A program made the position numbers and the translations under genes. This document shows, piece after piece, positions 17,648 to 26,696 of a stretch of 64,000 nt of DNA. The DNA is from Acetobacter sicerae. Lineage in GTDB: Bacteria > Pseudomonadota > Alphaproteobacteria > Acetobacterales > Acetobacteraceae. The DNA is taken from assembly GCF_011516765.1 (NCBI RefSeq), contig NZ_JAAABN010000008.1:62001-126000 (forward strand), given 5' to 3'. The notes beneath the pieces are model-generated. The model was not told the origin of the DNA and ran no database searches. It saw only the letters and a list, made by a program, of their open reading frames with translations. Numbering within the stretch: the stretch's first letter is position 1; every line of letters begins with the position of its first letter.

Positions 17648-18193
17648 TTATTTGACCTGTGCTGCGTAGCCGAGAAGCTTGGTTTTGAGATCGGTTGCGA
17701 GTTTCACCAGATCCGCGTTTGTGGATGTAGCGCTGTCTGCATCAATAACAGTGCTTGTGGTTTTTGTGCTGCTCGCAAGATAGCGCGCATAGGCTCTGTC
17801 GAAGGCTGCGCCGTGCAGACGCTGCATCTGGTCGATGACTTTCTGACTTTGCGCGGAGGGCTTGGCCGCCAGTGTTACCGTGCCGGTTGTAGCAAGCGCG
17901 GTCAGCTTGTCATGATTATCGGTCAGATCTTTTACGATCGTCGTGCTGAGGAGCGCGATGTCGTTGCGGGCGGCGTGGGTTTTGGCAAGGTTGGCCAGCG
18001 CAATGTGGGTCAGATCCGCATCATTGAGCTTTGTGGCGAGACCTGTGTCCACAGCAGTAAAGGGGGCGGGCTTCGCCAGAGAGGGCAGAGGAGGTGCAGG
18101 CGGCTGACCTGGGTTCATGCAGGCGCTCAGCGTGAAAAGCGAAACGACAAGAGAAGAGCAGGCAAGCACCTGATGACGGGACGGAAGAAACAT
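17648..18193 (-). CDS. DUF4142-type lipoprotein
   Basis: 181 aa from the ATG at 18193, which follows AGGAGAA; the frame is open further upstream but without coding character. Signal peptide with lipobox LSAC (residues 22-25), a proline-rich linker, then an alpha-helical domain (AKLNDAD-like start, ALANLAKTHAARNDI, DNHDKLTAL, AFDRAYARYLASS) matching the DUF4142 ferritin-like fold. Such proteins sit in the periplasm or outer membrane and have no assigned reaction. Transcribed convergently with hrcA. Confidence 0.75.
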   Translation of the reverse strand: MFLPSRHQVLACSSLVVSLFTLSACMNPGQPPAPPLPSLAKPAPFTAVDTGLATKLNDADLTHIALANLAKTHAARNDIALLSTTIVKDLTDNHDKLTALATTGTVTLAAKPSAQSQKVIDQMQRLHGAAFDRAYARYLASSTKTTSTVIDADSATSTNADLVKLATDLKTKLLGYAAQVK

Positions 18194-18576
18194 GATCAGC
18201 AAATTCTCCTTTGACCTCAGGGGGTGTTTTGCATGACTGCCCAAGGTCTCAGATAACACTATTAAAGAACCCCAATGATAATAGCGTATGGTTGGGAGGA
18301 AAAGGCAAGACACGAGAGACACAGGTGCTCCGCGATTTTGGAAAGGAGCGTAAGTCATCATTCGACCTGAGGAGGGAAAGTTTTATGGGCAGGACTGCCA
18401 TCTGCCTCACAGCATCCTTTCTTCCCGAAATATGCAGGAAGAAATCATACAGCCGGATCAAAGTCTGAGGGTTTGTCGTTTCCGCCTCTTGCATTGCATG
18501 GGAAGAAAACAGTACGTAATAATTCGACGCGTCTTGCTTAAAGCGTTCTGGACACGGTGTGAGGATAGTCGAAGAA

Positions 18577-19176
18577 ATGAAGTGTGGTATTTGGGGTTTG
18601 TTAACGGTCGCCTCACTCTCTGTCAGCTTAAGCGGTTGCGGATATTTTGATTCACGGGCTGCGCATAAAGCACAAATCACGATGATCGGGATGACATCCT
18701 ACGATCTTCAGGCTTGCGCAGGCCTGCCAGCCTCCACCAAGCAGCTCAATGATACGACGCAGATCCTGACCTACACAGGCACGCAGCCTGCGCCGAGCTT
18801 TGGCGGTTCGACCCTTATCCCGGTTGGTGATATTTCGACTCTGGTGAACACGCTTGGCGGTGGCGGTGGTACCGGTTGTACTGCCGTGATCCGCCTTGAT
18901 AATGATCGTGTGTCCGACGTGCATTACACGGGCAACGATGATGAAATGATCGGCACGGATGGCGTCTGTTCGATCATCACGCGTGGGTGCGCCCGTCAGC
19001 CGGAAGGCACGATGAAGAGTTCCGCCGGTGGTATTCTTGGACCGGTTTCCGCCTTCCATCCGCCCAGAACACCGCAGCAGTCCACCACTGCGACCTATTC
19101 CAAGCAGTCAGGCAATGCGGTGCTGAATACCGAGAAGGATTCTACAGCGCCAGCTATTGTGCCGCGCGCCCAGTAA
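18577..19176 (+). CDS. Small lipoprotein, unknown function
   Basis: 199 aa from the ATG at 18577 (a GTG at 18559 is also possible). Signal peptide with lipobox LSGC, then MTSYDLQACAGLPA and LDNDRVSDVHYTG, six or so cysteines in the mature part, and a Gly-rich turn (LGGGGGTG). The tail is Thr/Ser/Pro-rich and probably flexible. I do not recognise a characterised family; lipoproteins of this type occur in acetic acid bacteria. Followed by a strong terminator. Confidence 0.65.
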   Translation: MKCGIWGLLTVASLSVSLSGCGYFDSRAAHKAQITMIGMTSYDLQACAGLPASTKQLNDTTQILTYTGTQPAPSFGGSTLIPVGDISTLVNTLGGGGGTGCTAVIRLDNDRVSDVHYTGNDDEMIGTDGVCSIITRGCARQPEGTMKSSAGGILGPVSAFHPPRTPQQSTTATYSKQSGNAVLNTEKDSTAPAIVPRAQ

Positions 19177-19208
19177 AACGCGGGCTTGAAATCAGGCTTA
19201 TACTGGCG

Positions 19209-19250
19209 AGAGGGAATGTTGCTCCGGCGACATTCCCTCTTTTTCTTTAT
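19209..19250. terminator. Rho-independent terminator between convergent lipoprotein genes
   Basis: AGAGGGAATGT (19209-19219) and ACATTCCCTCT (19230-19240) form a perfect 11-bp stem with a 10-nt loop, followed by TTTTCTTTAT on the plus strand. It ends the upstream gene and may serve both convergent genes. Confidence 0.85.
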
Positions 19251-19258
19251 AGGAATTA

Positions 19259-19705
19259 TCAGTTTCTGTTTGGTTGGGCGGTCACCCATGAACGTTGGGA
19301 CGACTGGGCATAGGCCTTGTCCGTGACCCAGTGCAGGGCTGTCCTGCCTTCTTCCGGCGTTAAAACTCCTGAATCTACGTCCTTTCCGACATTCAGGGAC
19401 GCCAGATCTATTTGCAGAAGAAGATAATACTGCGCTCCCATGGCGGCCGGTCCATAATGGAAGTGCGCCTGATAGATGCAGTTGAACCGCTGATAGGCAG
19501 TCCCTTTCGCAAAGGGATATTTTGCAAAGCAGTCTGAAACAGCGGCGTGCATGTCCCCTTTGCCATGATCATCCACACACCCTGACAGCAGAACAAAGAC
19601 CGAGGCCGTCACCAGACATTGCACCCCCAGAGCAAAGATCCGCCGCGAAGTGCGCGTGATCTTTCTGAAATGAGCAGGCCGGGCTGTTTTTGGAAAACGT
19701 CTCAT
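19259..19705 (-). CDS. Small lipoprotein, unknown function
   Basis: 148 aa from the ATG at 19705 (25 more codons are open upstream). An Arg-rich start is followed by a membrane or signal segment (LVTASVFVLLSGC), giving a lipobox LSGC. The mature part has paired cysteines (VSDCFAKYPFAKG, RFNCIYQAHFHYG) and aromatic residues. No family recognised. Convergent with the preceding lipoprotein gene across a shared terminator. Confidence 0.6.
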   Translation of the reverse strand: MRRFPKTARPAHFRKITRTSRRIFALGVQCLVTASVFVLLSGCVDDHGKGDMHAAVSDCFAKYPFAKGTAYQRFNCIYQAHFHYGPAAMGAQYYLLLQIDLASLNVGKDVDSGVLTPEEGRTALHWVTDKAYAQSSQRSWVTAQPNRN

Positions 19706-20170
19706 GTTCTGGATTTTTGTATCGAAAAGAGAACGGCGTGCCTCAAGAGATAAAGAGGGTGGTTGCAAAAGGCCAGACATGCTCCTGCGTCTTTCTGCCT
19801 CTACGGATGCGGGCTGTATAGTGTGAGATGTCTCATGCGTCTTCTTGGCGGCCTGCTACGCAGTTCTGGCTATGAGACCTGCGCGTGACCGGGTGCCTGG
19901 TATCACGATTGAAATTCCCGCTCTCAGCAAGGCAATGCCTTCAGAGCAGAAAAGCAGACAGCGCCATTTTTCGGATGCGTTTGGTTGGGGTGTGAACGTA
20001 CCATGACAATCGGACAATCCTCATACGGGAGTTGCAGGAGGCCGCGGCTATGCCTATTAGCGTGCCACCTACCGCAGCAGGCGGTTGTGTTCGAATCTGC
20101 GACAGACTGATTAAAGTCGCTAACCTCTCAGCCACACAAACCGCCCACCATCTTCCGGGAGATGTCATCA
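19706..20170. other. Spacer without a supported gene
   Basis: About 465 bases. A 44-codon frame at 19872-20006 (MRPARDRVPGITIEIPAL...) has no clear ribosome site and I do not call it. No tRNA, palindrome or repeat is evident. The promoter of the DUF3126 gene should lie at the right end, where GGGAG at 20156 is its ribosome site. Confidence 0.4.
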
Positions 20171-20398
20171 ATGAGCACGATTTCGACAAGTGAGATTTCA
20201 CGTCTGCAAACCACCCTGCGTCGTCTGCTGGGCGCGAAGGGACTGAGCGTCAACGCTCCGCCGCGTCCCGGCCTGTCAGTGGAACTGGCCGTGGATGGTG
20301 AGGTGATCGGCACGATTCATCGTGATGATGACGAGGGCGAAGTGTCCTACGCCATCAATATCATCCTTCTGGAAGAAGACCTGCCGCCGCCGGTCTGA
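20171..20398 (+). CDS. DUF3126 family small protein
   Basis: 75 aa from the ATG at 20171; the ATG nine bases upstream is too close to the GGGAG ribosome site. The sequence ISRLQTTLRRLLG, VELAVDGEVIGTIHRDDDEG and SYAINIILLEEDL matches the short alphaproteobacterial DUF3126 family, of unknown function. Acidic C-terminal half, no membrane segment. Single-gene unit closed by a terminator. Confidence 0.8.
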   Translation: MSTISTSEISRLQTTLRRLLGAKGLSVNAPPRPGLSVELAVDGEVIGTIHRDDDEGEVSYAINIILLEEDLPPPV

Positions 20399-20418
20399 GA
20401 CAGGCAGGCTGAAACAGA

Positions 20419-20453
20419 AAAACCTCCGATCCGTTTGGCGGGTCGGAGGTTTT
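20419..20453. terminator. Rho-independent terminator after DUF3126 gene
   Basis: AAACCTCCGA (20420-20429) and TCGGAGGTTT (20443-20452) form a 10-bp stem with a 13-nt loop, with TT following. It is A/T-flanked on both sides and may also end the convergent DUF2939 gene. Confidence 0.8.
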
Positions 20454-20487
20454 CAAAAGCTGTCTGTTGGTCCGGTCGGGCTTGATT

Positions 20488-21138
20488 TCAGGCCTTGTGC
20501 TGCATGACCGAAGCTTCCATGACCGGATGATGGACCGCGGTCGGGAAATCCACGCGGGTCAGTTTCCACTGCCAGCGTTCAATGCGGAGCTGGACCCGTA
20601 ATGGGGTTTCGTTTTCATGTCCCGGAAGCATGACCTGCGCTTCAAAACTGTTGGCGGCCGTGAAGCGCACCAGCGCATGACTGACGGCAGACAGGACGGT
20701 GCCAGCGTTGATTCTGGCGGGACCGGACGCCATCGCCTGATCGATCACATGCCCCAGATTGTCCTGCGTGACGCGTGTATCAACGGCGTTGGACACGACG
20801 TTCGTCGCGAAGGACGACCCAAATTCCGGCAGCTCGTCAGACACTTCGTTGACCTGCCCGATATTGAGGCCGTTCAGCACCTGCTCCTTGATCGACGCAT
20901 CAAGAGACGACCAGTTGATCGTGTGCCCGAGCGCAATCATATCATGGTTGGAAACGGCGCCCGCAATCGTCCAGAGCGTCATGAAAGGCGACAGGGTGTA
21001 GAAAGCCAGAGACGTCGCGAGGGAGGCCAGGCAGATCACACGCGCCCGCTTCCGCGCGGGGCTGGCCCAGGCATCAGAGGAGGGTGTTGTGTCTGCGGTG
21101 TGCATGGCGGCGCTCCTGCTATTCATGATAGGGACCAT
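20488..21138 (-). CDS. DUF2939 domain protein
   Basis: 216 aa. A cytoplasmic N-terminus rich in Ala, Ser and Arg is followed by one membrane helix (VICLASLATSLAFYTLSPFMTLW, about residues 34-56) and a periplasmic domain starting IAGAVSNHDMIALGHTINWSSL, the signature opening of DUF2939. The C-terminal part (RIERWQWKLTRVDFP) completes the family pattern. Function unknown. Divergent from the moeB-type gene. Confidence 0.72.
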   Translation of the reverse strand: MVPIMNSRSAAMHTADTTPSSDAWASPARKRARVICLASLATSLAFYTLSPFMTLWTIAGAVSNHDMIALGHTINWSSLDASIKEQVLNGLNIGQVNEVSDELPEFGSSFATNVVSNAVDTRVTQDNLGHVIDQAMASGPARINAGTVLSAVSHALVRFTAANSFEAQVMLPGHENETPLRVQLRIERWQWKLTRVDFPTAVHHPVMEASVMQHKA

Positions 21139-21245
21139 ATCATACGCAATGCAGTTATGCAGTTATGGTTTGCCTGCGATGACACGCATCACGGAAAAGT
21201 GATCTCACTTCTTTCGGCGTCCCGCCCGAACCACCGGAAAGACCT

Positions 21246-22025
21246 ATGCCGCTCGACCTGACGGAAAACGAAATACAACGGTATTCGCGCCACATCCTGC
21301 TGCCGGAAATCGGGGGCACGGGGCAGGTGCGCCTGCGTAACTCTTCGGTTCTGATTGTGGGCGCGGGAGGGCTGGGGTCACCTGTCGCCTGTTATCTGGC
21401 GGCAGCGGGTGTCGGGCGGATCGGGATCATTGATCATGATCGGGTCGAGCTTTCCAACCTTCAGAGACAGATTCTGCACACCACGGATCGTGTCGGCATG
21501 AGCAAGGCTGTCTCCGCCCGTCAGACCCTTGAAGCGCTCAATCCCGAGATCTGTATCGAGACGCATGAAACACGGCTGACGACTGACAATGTCGCGGATC
21601 TTGTCTCCCGTTATGACCTTGTCTGCGACGGATGCGATAATTTCGAGACACGCTATCTGGTCAACACCGCTTGTGTGCAGCATCGCAAGACACTCGTGTC
21701 CGCGGCAGTGCTGCGGTTTGACGGGCAGCTTTCGACCTTTCGTCCCCATCTCGGTGGTCCCTGTTACGAATGCCTGTTTCCGCGCACCGGTGCGGACGGG
21801 TCCGCTCCGAGTTGTGGCGATGCGGGTATTTTTGGTGCGGTCACGGGAGTTCTCGGAACACTTCAGGCGACAGAAGCGTTGAAGGAGTTGTTGAACCTCG
21901 GCGAATCCCTTTCGGGCAGACTGCTGCTCTGGGATGCGCTGGCGACGCGGTTCACCACCATCACCATCCCAAAAGATCCGGACTGCCCGGTCTGTGGCAA
22001 ACAGGAAAGACATGACCAGGACTGA
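21246..22025 (+). CDS. moeB: MoeB/ThiF-family adenylyltransferase (E1-like)
   Basis: 259 aa. Adenylates the C-terminus of a ubiquitin-like sulfur carrier such as MoaD or ThiS. Shows RYSRHILLPEIG, the nucleotide motif VLIVGAGGLGSPVACYLAAAGVG, DHDRVELSNLQRQ, DGCDNFETRYLVN and two zinc Cys pairs (CYEC about residue 176 and CPVC near the C-terminus). There is no rhodanese extension. Whether it serves molybdopterin or thiamine synthesis cannot be decided; a sulfur-carrier gene is not adjacent. Ribosome site GGAAAG. Confidence 0.88.
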   Translation: MPLDLTENEIQRYSRHILLPEIGGTGQVRLRNSSVLIVGAGGLGSPVACYLAAAGVGRIGIIDHDRVELSNLQRQILHTTDRVGMSKAVSARQTLEALNPEICIETHETRLTTDNVADLVSRYDLVCDGCDNFETRYLVNTACVQHRKTLVSAAVLRFDGQLSTFRPHLGGPCYECLFPRTGADGSAPSCGDAGIFGAVTGVLGTLQATEALKELLNLGESLSGRLLLWDALATRFTTITIPKDPDCPVCGKQERHDQD

Positions 22026-22416
22026 CACGGTGGAGCGCAAATTTGAGAAGGACTTCGCCTTTCTCCTTTGCGATAGTGATTTCAACCGGCTGCACGCGGC
22101 CTTCATGCTGGCGGCTACTGCGCTCGCCATGAACCGGTCCGTCATCATCTTTGCAACGGGGCCGGGCGTTCTGGCGCTGTGCCGGCAGTCGGCGACGTTA
22201 TGGGAGAAAGAAGACCGTCAGCTTGCGATGCAGGGTGTTGCAACCCTCGACACCCTGCGGGATGCGCTTCTTTCCATGGACGCCAGACTGCTTGTCTGTG
22301 AAACTGGGCTCCGACGCGCGGGAAAGACAGAGGCCGACCTGATCGAGGAAGCCGAAGTGATTGGAATGCCTACTTTTCTTGATCTTTCAGCCGGGTATAA
22401 ACTGGTCACCTTCTAG
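22012..22416 (+). CDS. DsrE-like small protein
   Basis: 134 aa from the ATG at 22012, which follows AGGAAAG and overlaps the moeB-type stop by 14 nt, implying coupling. Pattern FAFLLCDSDFNRLHAAFMLAATALAMNRSVIIFATGPGVLAL is that of the DsrE/peroxiredoxin-like fold, and a single conserved-looking Cys lies in LLVCETGLRRAG. The pairing with a MoeB/ThiF-type enzyme suggests a sulfur-handling role, an inference from context only. Confidence 0.7.
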   Translation: MTRTDTVERKFEKDFAFLLCDSDFNRLHAAFMLAATALAMNRSVIIFATGPGVLALCRQSATLWEKEDRQLAMQGVATLDTLRDALLSMDARLLVCETGLRRAGKTEADLIEEAEVIGMPTFLDLSAGYKLVTF

Positions 22417-22583
22417 AAGCCTGTCCGTTCCCTTTGTGGTGATGGACGGGAGTCTGAGGTTCCATCTCGCGGTCAGGTGAGTGTGTCTGATCGTGATCGG
22501 CTCACATCGCATCAGGGTATTTCTGTGACGGGAATCCATGAACCCACTTGCCGACAGGCTCAGCTCTTGGCACGGATGCGGGC

Positions 22584-23678
22584 ATGAAAGCATCCATCCC
22601 CCTGTGTGTCGCCGCGACCATTATGACTGCGGCCACAACCCTGTCGGTAACTGCCGCTGCGCATGCCGCCACATCGGATCAGCCTGCGCATCACCATAAA
22701 GGTGACGCCACCGCCGCGCATAAGGCAGGTAAAAAGGCGACGCATACGGGAGCGCATTCGGATAAGGCGCAGAAGACTCACCATGACGCCGAGGTGAAAG
22801 CCCACGGTTCGTCCGCGACAGCCCATCACAAGAAGCATGAGGCGGCGACCAGAGAAGAAGCGTCTCACAAGAGCAAGGCGACGCATAAAGCCCATCCGGC
22901 AAAACATGCGGCTCATGGTGCGCCGTCCGAAACGGTGCGTCCGGTCCCGGTTCCCGTGCCCGCGGACGGTAATCCGGCACAGCCAGCCTCGCCGGACGAA
23001 GCGCCGAACGGCTCCAACGCCAATGGACAGGACCCCACGAAGGGCAGCAATACCGGCCTTCCGCTGCCTCGTTTCGCGGCCCTGCGCGCGGATGATGTGA
23101 ACATGCGCGCCGGTCCGGGTCAGCGCTATCCCATCCAGTGGGTCTATCATCGTCGCGGTCTGCCCGTGCAGATCGAGCGCGAGTTTGATGTGTGGCGTCT
23201 GGTGGAGGATGCTGATGGAGTAAAGGGCTGGGTGCATCAGGCCACGCTCATCGGCTCGCGTGATTTTGTGATTCCATCCCTGCCGGGCACGACGGTTCCT
23301 TCTCCGGAAGCCGATGCCAAACCGGCGCCGGACGCATCCGCTGCGGCGAAGGTCGATGGGCAGAAAGGTGAGACGCCGAAAACCGAAGCACCGAAAGCTG
23401 AGGCTCCGGCCGCCAACCGGCACACCGAAGCCAAGATCATCAGCCGTGTCTCCACCAGCGCGGATGTGGCGAAGCTGCCCGGTGCGGTCATTCTGCATTC
23501 GTCGGCTGACGATGAGTCCGCCGCTGTCGCAGTGCTGACCCCGGGCACTGTTGGAACCATCAAGACCTGCGCTTCCGGGTCATCATGGTGCAAGGTTTCG
23601 GTGCAGCGTTACGAGGGCTGGGTTCACCGGGCCCAGATGTGGGGAATCGGTCCGGACGAGGCCTATCCGCCATCCTGA
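22584..23678 (+). CDS. Secreted SH3-domain protein with His/Lys-rich linker
   Basis: 364 aa from the ATG at 22584 (the open frame starts 12 codons earlier at a TTG). Signal peptide of about 27 residues ending AAAHA, then about 90 residues dominated by His, Lys and Ala, a Pro-rich linker, a bacterial SH3 domain (ALRADDVNMRAGPGQRYPI ... GVKGWVHQATL, about 165-215), an Ala/Pro/Glu/Lys linker and a second degenerate SH3-like unit (LHSSADDESAAVAVL ... RYEGWVHRAQMWG). Likely bound to the cell wall. Related to the SH3 proteins widespread in Alphaproteobacteria. Confidence 0.8.
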   Translation: MKASIPLCVAATIMTAATTLSVTAAAHAATSDQPAHHHKGDATAAHKAGKKATHTGAHSDKAQKTHHDAEVKAHGSSATAHHKKHEAATREEASHKSKATHKAHPAKHAAHGAPSETVRPVPVPVPADGNPAQPASPDEAPNGSNANGQDPTKGSNTGLPLPRFAALRADDVNMRAGPGQRYPIQWVYHRRGLPVQIEREFDVWRLVEDADGVKGWVHQATLIGSRDFVIPSLPGTTVPSPEADAKPAPDASAAAKVDGQKGETPKTEAPKAEAPAANRHTEAKIISRVSTSADVAKLPGAVILHSSADDESAAVAVLTPGTVGTIKTCASGSSWCKVSVQRYEGWVHRAQMWGIGPDEAYPPS

Positions 23679-23791
23679 AGGTGTGATCACCCTTTTTTGT
23701 CCGAAAGGGACGGATGCGCGGTGATCGGATGACAGGTTTCCTTCGTTGAGTCAGTCTCGGGGCATCCGGCTCGCAACAGGAGACAGCAACC

Positions 23792-25225
23792 ATGGTCGTC
23801 GCTCAGTGCCGCACAAAAATCGTGGCCACACTCGGACCTTCCTCATCGACGCATGAGGTGATCAGGGGGCTCGCTCTTGCCGGGGCCGATGTCTTTCGGT
23901 TCAATTTTTCCCACGGCACTCACGACGATCATGCCGCCCGTTACCGGATCGTGCGGGAAGTCGAGCAGGAAATCGGACGACCGCTCGGTGTCCTTGCTGA
24001 CATGCAGGGGCCGAAGCTGCGGGTAGGCCGTTTTGCGGATGGGAAGGTTCTGCTGGAAACGGGCAGACCGTTCCGTCTTGATCTCAGTGACGCACCGGGC
24101 GACGCCTCCCGGGTCAATCTCCCCCACCGGGAGATCATTTCCGTGGCGAAGGAAGGCTCCGTTCTCCTGCTGGACGACGGCAAGCTGAAGCTCATCATCA
24201 GGAAGGTCGGTGACGATTTTCTGGAAACGGAAGTTCTGGTGGGTGGTCCGCTCAGCAACCACAAGGGGGTGAATGTCCCTGATCTTGTGCTGCCCATTCC
24301 CGCCCTCACCACAAAGGATCGGGACGATCTCGCCTTTGCGCTGGAGATGGGAGCGGATTTCATCGCCCTGTCTTTTGTGCAACGCCCGGAAGACGTTCTG
24401 GAGGCGCGGAGTCTGGTGCAGGGGCGTGCCTGGCTGGTGTCCAAGCTGGAAAAACCGCAGGCGCTGGACAATCTGGCGGCCATTCTCGACGCGTCCGATG
24501 CGGTCATGGTGGCGCGTGGGGATCTCGGTGTGGAACTGCCGCCGGAGGTTGTGCCGCTGGCGCAGAAACGGATCATCCGTGAAGCCCGCCTGCTCGGCAA
24601 ACCGGTGATCGTGGCGACGCAGATGCTGGAGAGCATGATTTCGGCTCCTACACCCACCCGCGCCGAAGCCTCGGATGTTGCAACCGCCGTGTTTGACGGT
24701 GCGGACGCCGTGATGCTGTCTGCCGAGTCCGCCGCCGGTCAGTATCCGTGTGAAGCGGTGACGATCATGAACCGGATTCTGGAGCAGGTGGAATCGGACG
24801 AGGGCTGGCGCATGATCATGCAGGCCAGCCGTCTTGCTCCCGAGCATTACATTGCCGACGCCATTGCTCATGCCGCCCAGCAGGTCGCCACCACGCTGGC
24901 CGCTTCGGCCATCGTGGCCTACACGCATGCCGGGCCGACCGCCTTGCGCATCGCCCGTGAGCGCCCGATCGCCCGTGTTCTCGGACTGACGCCGACCATT
25001 GCAACGGCCCGACGTCTGGTTCTGGTCTGGGGCGTGCAGTCCTTTGTCACGCCTGCGGACAAGCAGGTTCGGGATACGGAAGCCATGGTTTCGACGGCGC
25101 TGGAGGCGGCGCTCAAGAGTCATGTCGCCGCTCCGGGCGACACGATCGTCATCACGGCCGGCGTGCCTTTCGGGATCAGCGGATCGACCAATACGATCCG
25201 GGTTGCGAAAATTCCTGAAGCCTGA
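23792..25225 (+). CDS. pyk: Pyruvate kinase
   Basis: 477 aa. Converts phosphoenolpyruvate and ADP to pyruvate and ATP. Visible motifs: TKIVATLGPSSS at the N-terminus, FRFNFSHGTHDDH, LADMQGPKLRVG, FIALSFVQRPEDV, VSKLEKPQALDN, VARGDLGVELP and VATQMLESM. AGGAGA precedes the ATG. In acetic acid bacteria that lack phosphofructokinase this enzyme completes the pentose-phosphate and Entner-Doudoroff routes; that point is family knowledge, not seen here. Confidence 0.97.
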   Translation: MVVAQCRTKIVATLGPSSSTHEVIRGLALAGADVFRFNFSHGTHDDHAARYRIVREVEQEIGRPLGVLADMQGPKLRVGRFADGKVLLETGRPFRLDLSDAPGDASRVNLPHREIISVAKEGSVLLLDDGKLKLIIRKVGDDFLETEVLVGGPLSNHKGVNVPDLVLPIPALTTKDRDDLAFALEMGADFIALSFVQRPEDVLEARSLVQGRAWLVSKLEKPQALDNLAAILDASDAVMVARGDLGVELPPEVVPLAQKRIIREARLLGKPVIVATQMLESMISAPTPTRAEASDVATAVFDGADAVMLSAESAAGQYPCEAVTIMNRILEQVESDEGWRMIMQASRLAPEHYIADAIAHAAQQVATTLAASAIVAYTHAGPTALRIARERPIARVLGLTPTIATARRLVLVWGVQSFVTPADKQVRDTEAMVSTALEAALKSHVAAPGDTIVITAGVPFGISGSTNTIRVAKIPEA

Positions 25226-25335
25226 AGTGATCCCTTCTCCCTCTGGCCCCGGCTGAAGGGGAAGGGTAAAGAAGACAGGACTAAACGGATGTTCCGTTTC
25301 CCACAGCGACTTACGCAGGCGACTTCAGGCACGGC

Positions 25336-26694
25336 ATGAGCAAGACACGACAGTTTTTCGGGACCGACGGCATCCGCGGGAAGGCGAACACTTCTCCCAT
25401 GACCGTGGAGATTGCTCAGAAGCTCGGTCAGGCTGCCGGGCTGCATTTCCGTCGGGGCAGTCACCGTCACCGCGTGGTGGTCGGCAAGGATACCCGCCTG
25501 TCGGGTTACATGATCGAATGCGCGCTTGTGGCCGGTTTCCTGTCGGCGGGTATGGATGTGACCCTTGTCGGTCCAATGCCGACTCCCGCCATCGCCATGC
25601 TGACACGGTCTCTTCGCGCTGATCTGGGCGTGATGATTTCCGCCTCTCACAATCCTTTCAGTGACAACGGCATCAAGCTGTTCGGACCGGATGGTTTCAA
25701 GCTTTCCGATCAGGAAGAAACCACGGTCGAAGCGCTGATGATGACGGATCTGACGTCGCAACTGGCGTCGCCTGCCGAGATTGGTCGCGCCTCGCGTCTC
25801 AATGATGCCGCTGGTCGCTATATCGAGCACGCCAAGGCCTCGCTTCCCAAAGGCTGTCGTCTCGACGGGCTGAAAATCGTCATCGACTGTGCGAATGGCG
25901 CAGCTTACCGCGTCGCTCCAGCTGCCATCTGGGAGCTGGGCGCGGAAGTGATCCGTCTGGGCTGTGATCCTGACGGTGTGAACATCAATGAAGGCTGCGG
26001 CTCCACCCATCCGCAGGAACTCTGCGAGGCGGTGGTCCGGCACGGGGCCGATCTTGGTATTGCGCTGGACGGTGATGCTGACCGTATGCTGCTGGTTGAT
26101 GAGACCGGGCACCTGATCGACGGCGACCAGATTCTGGGCCTGATCGCCCGGTCATGGGCCAAGGCCGGACGACTGGCGACGTCTTCGGTCGTGGCCACCG
26201 TCATGTCCAATATGGGGCTTGAGCGTTTTCTGGCGGATGGCGGTCTGAAGCTTGAGCGCACCGCCGTCGGCGATCGTTATGTCGTTGAGCGGATGCGTGA
26301 AAACGGAGCCAATGTCGGCGGCGAACAGTCGGGACACGTGGTGCTCTCCGACTTTGCGACCACGGGCGATGGACTGCTTGCCGCGCTTCAGGTTCTGGCC
26401 GTGCTGATTGAGGATGGACGCCCGGCCAGCGAGGTCTGCCGGGTTTTCTCGCCTTATCCGCAGCTTCTGAAAAACATCCGGTTTTCTGGGACCAGCCCGC
26501 TGCGTCTGCCTGAAGTGCAGGCAGCCCGCGATGATGTGGTGGCGCAGCTCGGACAGAAAGGCCGCCTCGTCCTGCGTGAAAGCGGGACTGAACCGCTGGT
26601 GCGCGTGATGGTGGAGGCCGAGCACGAATCGGATGTGCAGCAGGCTGTGAACGCCATGTGTGACGCCATCAACTCAGCCCATGTGGCGGCCTGA
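25336..26694 (+). CDS. glmM: Phosphoglucosamine mutase GlmM
   Basis: 452 aa. Interconverts glucosamine 6-phosphate and glucosamine 1-phosphate on the way to UDP-GlcNAc. Begins [14 protein letters not shown]; the phosphoserine loop is MISASHNPF; the metal loop is LDGDADRML; sugar binding GGEQSGHVV; phosphate binding [14 protein letters not shown]. Stops 2 nt before thiD, so the two are co-transcribed. Confidence 0.97.
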   Translation: MSKTRQFFGTDGIRGKANTSPMTVEIAQKLGQAAGLHFRRGSHRHRVVVGKDTRLSGYMIECALVAGFLSAGMDVTLVGPMPTPAIAMLTRSLRADLGVMISASHNPFSDNGIKLFGPDGFKLSDQEETTVEALMMTDLTSQLASPAEIGRASRLNDAAGRYIEHAKASLPKGCRLDGLKIVIDCANGAAYRVAPAAIWELGAEVIRLGCDPDGVNINEGCGSTHPQELCEAVVRHGADLGIALDGDADRMLLVDETGHLIDGDQILGLIARSWAKAGRLATSSVVATVMSNMGLERFLADGGLKLERTAVGDRYVVERMRENGANVGGEQSGHVVLSDFATTGDGLLAALQVLAVLIEDGRPASEVCRVFSPYPQLLKNIRFSGTSPLRLPEVQAARDDVVAQLGQKGRLVLRESGTEPLVRVMVEAEHESDVQQAVNAMCDAINSAHVAA

Positions 26695-26696
26695 TC

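Noticed and set aside
20030-20120. Possible tRNA-like stretch (GTTCGAATC present)
   Set aside because: The GTTCGAATC-like sequence is there, but no acceptor or anticodon stem can be formed around it.
23843-25123. 426-codon minus-strand open frame inside pyk
   Set aside because: Antisense to pyruvate kinase with all family motifs; composition is Arg/His/Gly-rich and motif-free.
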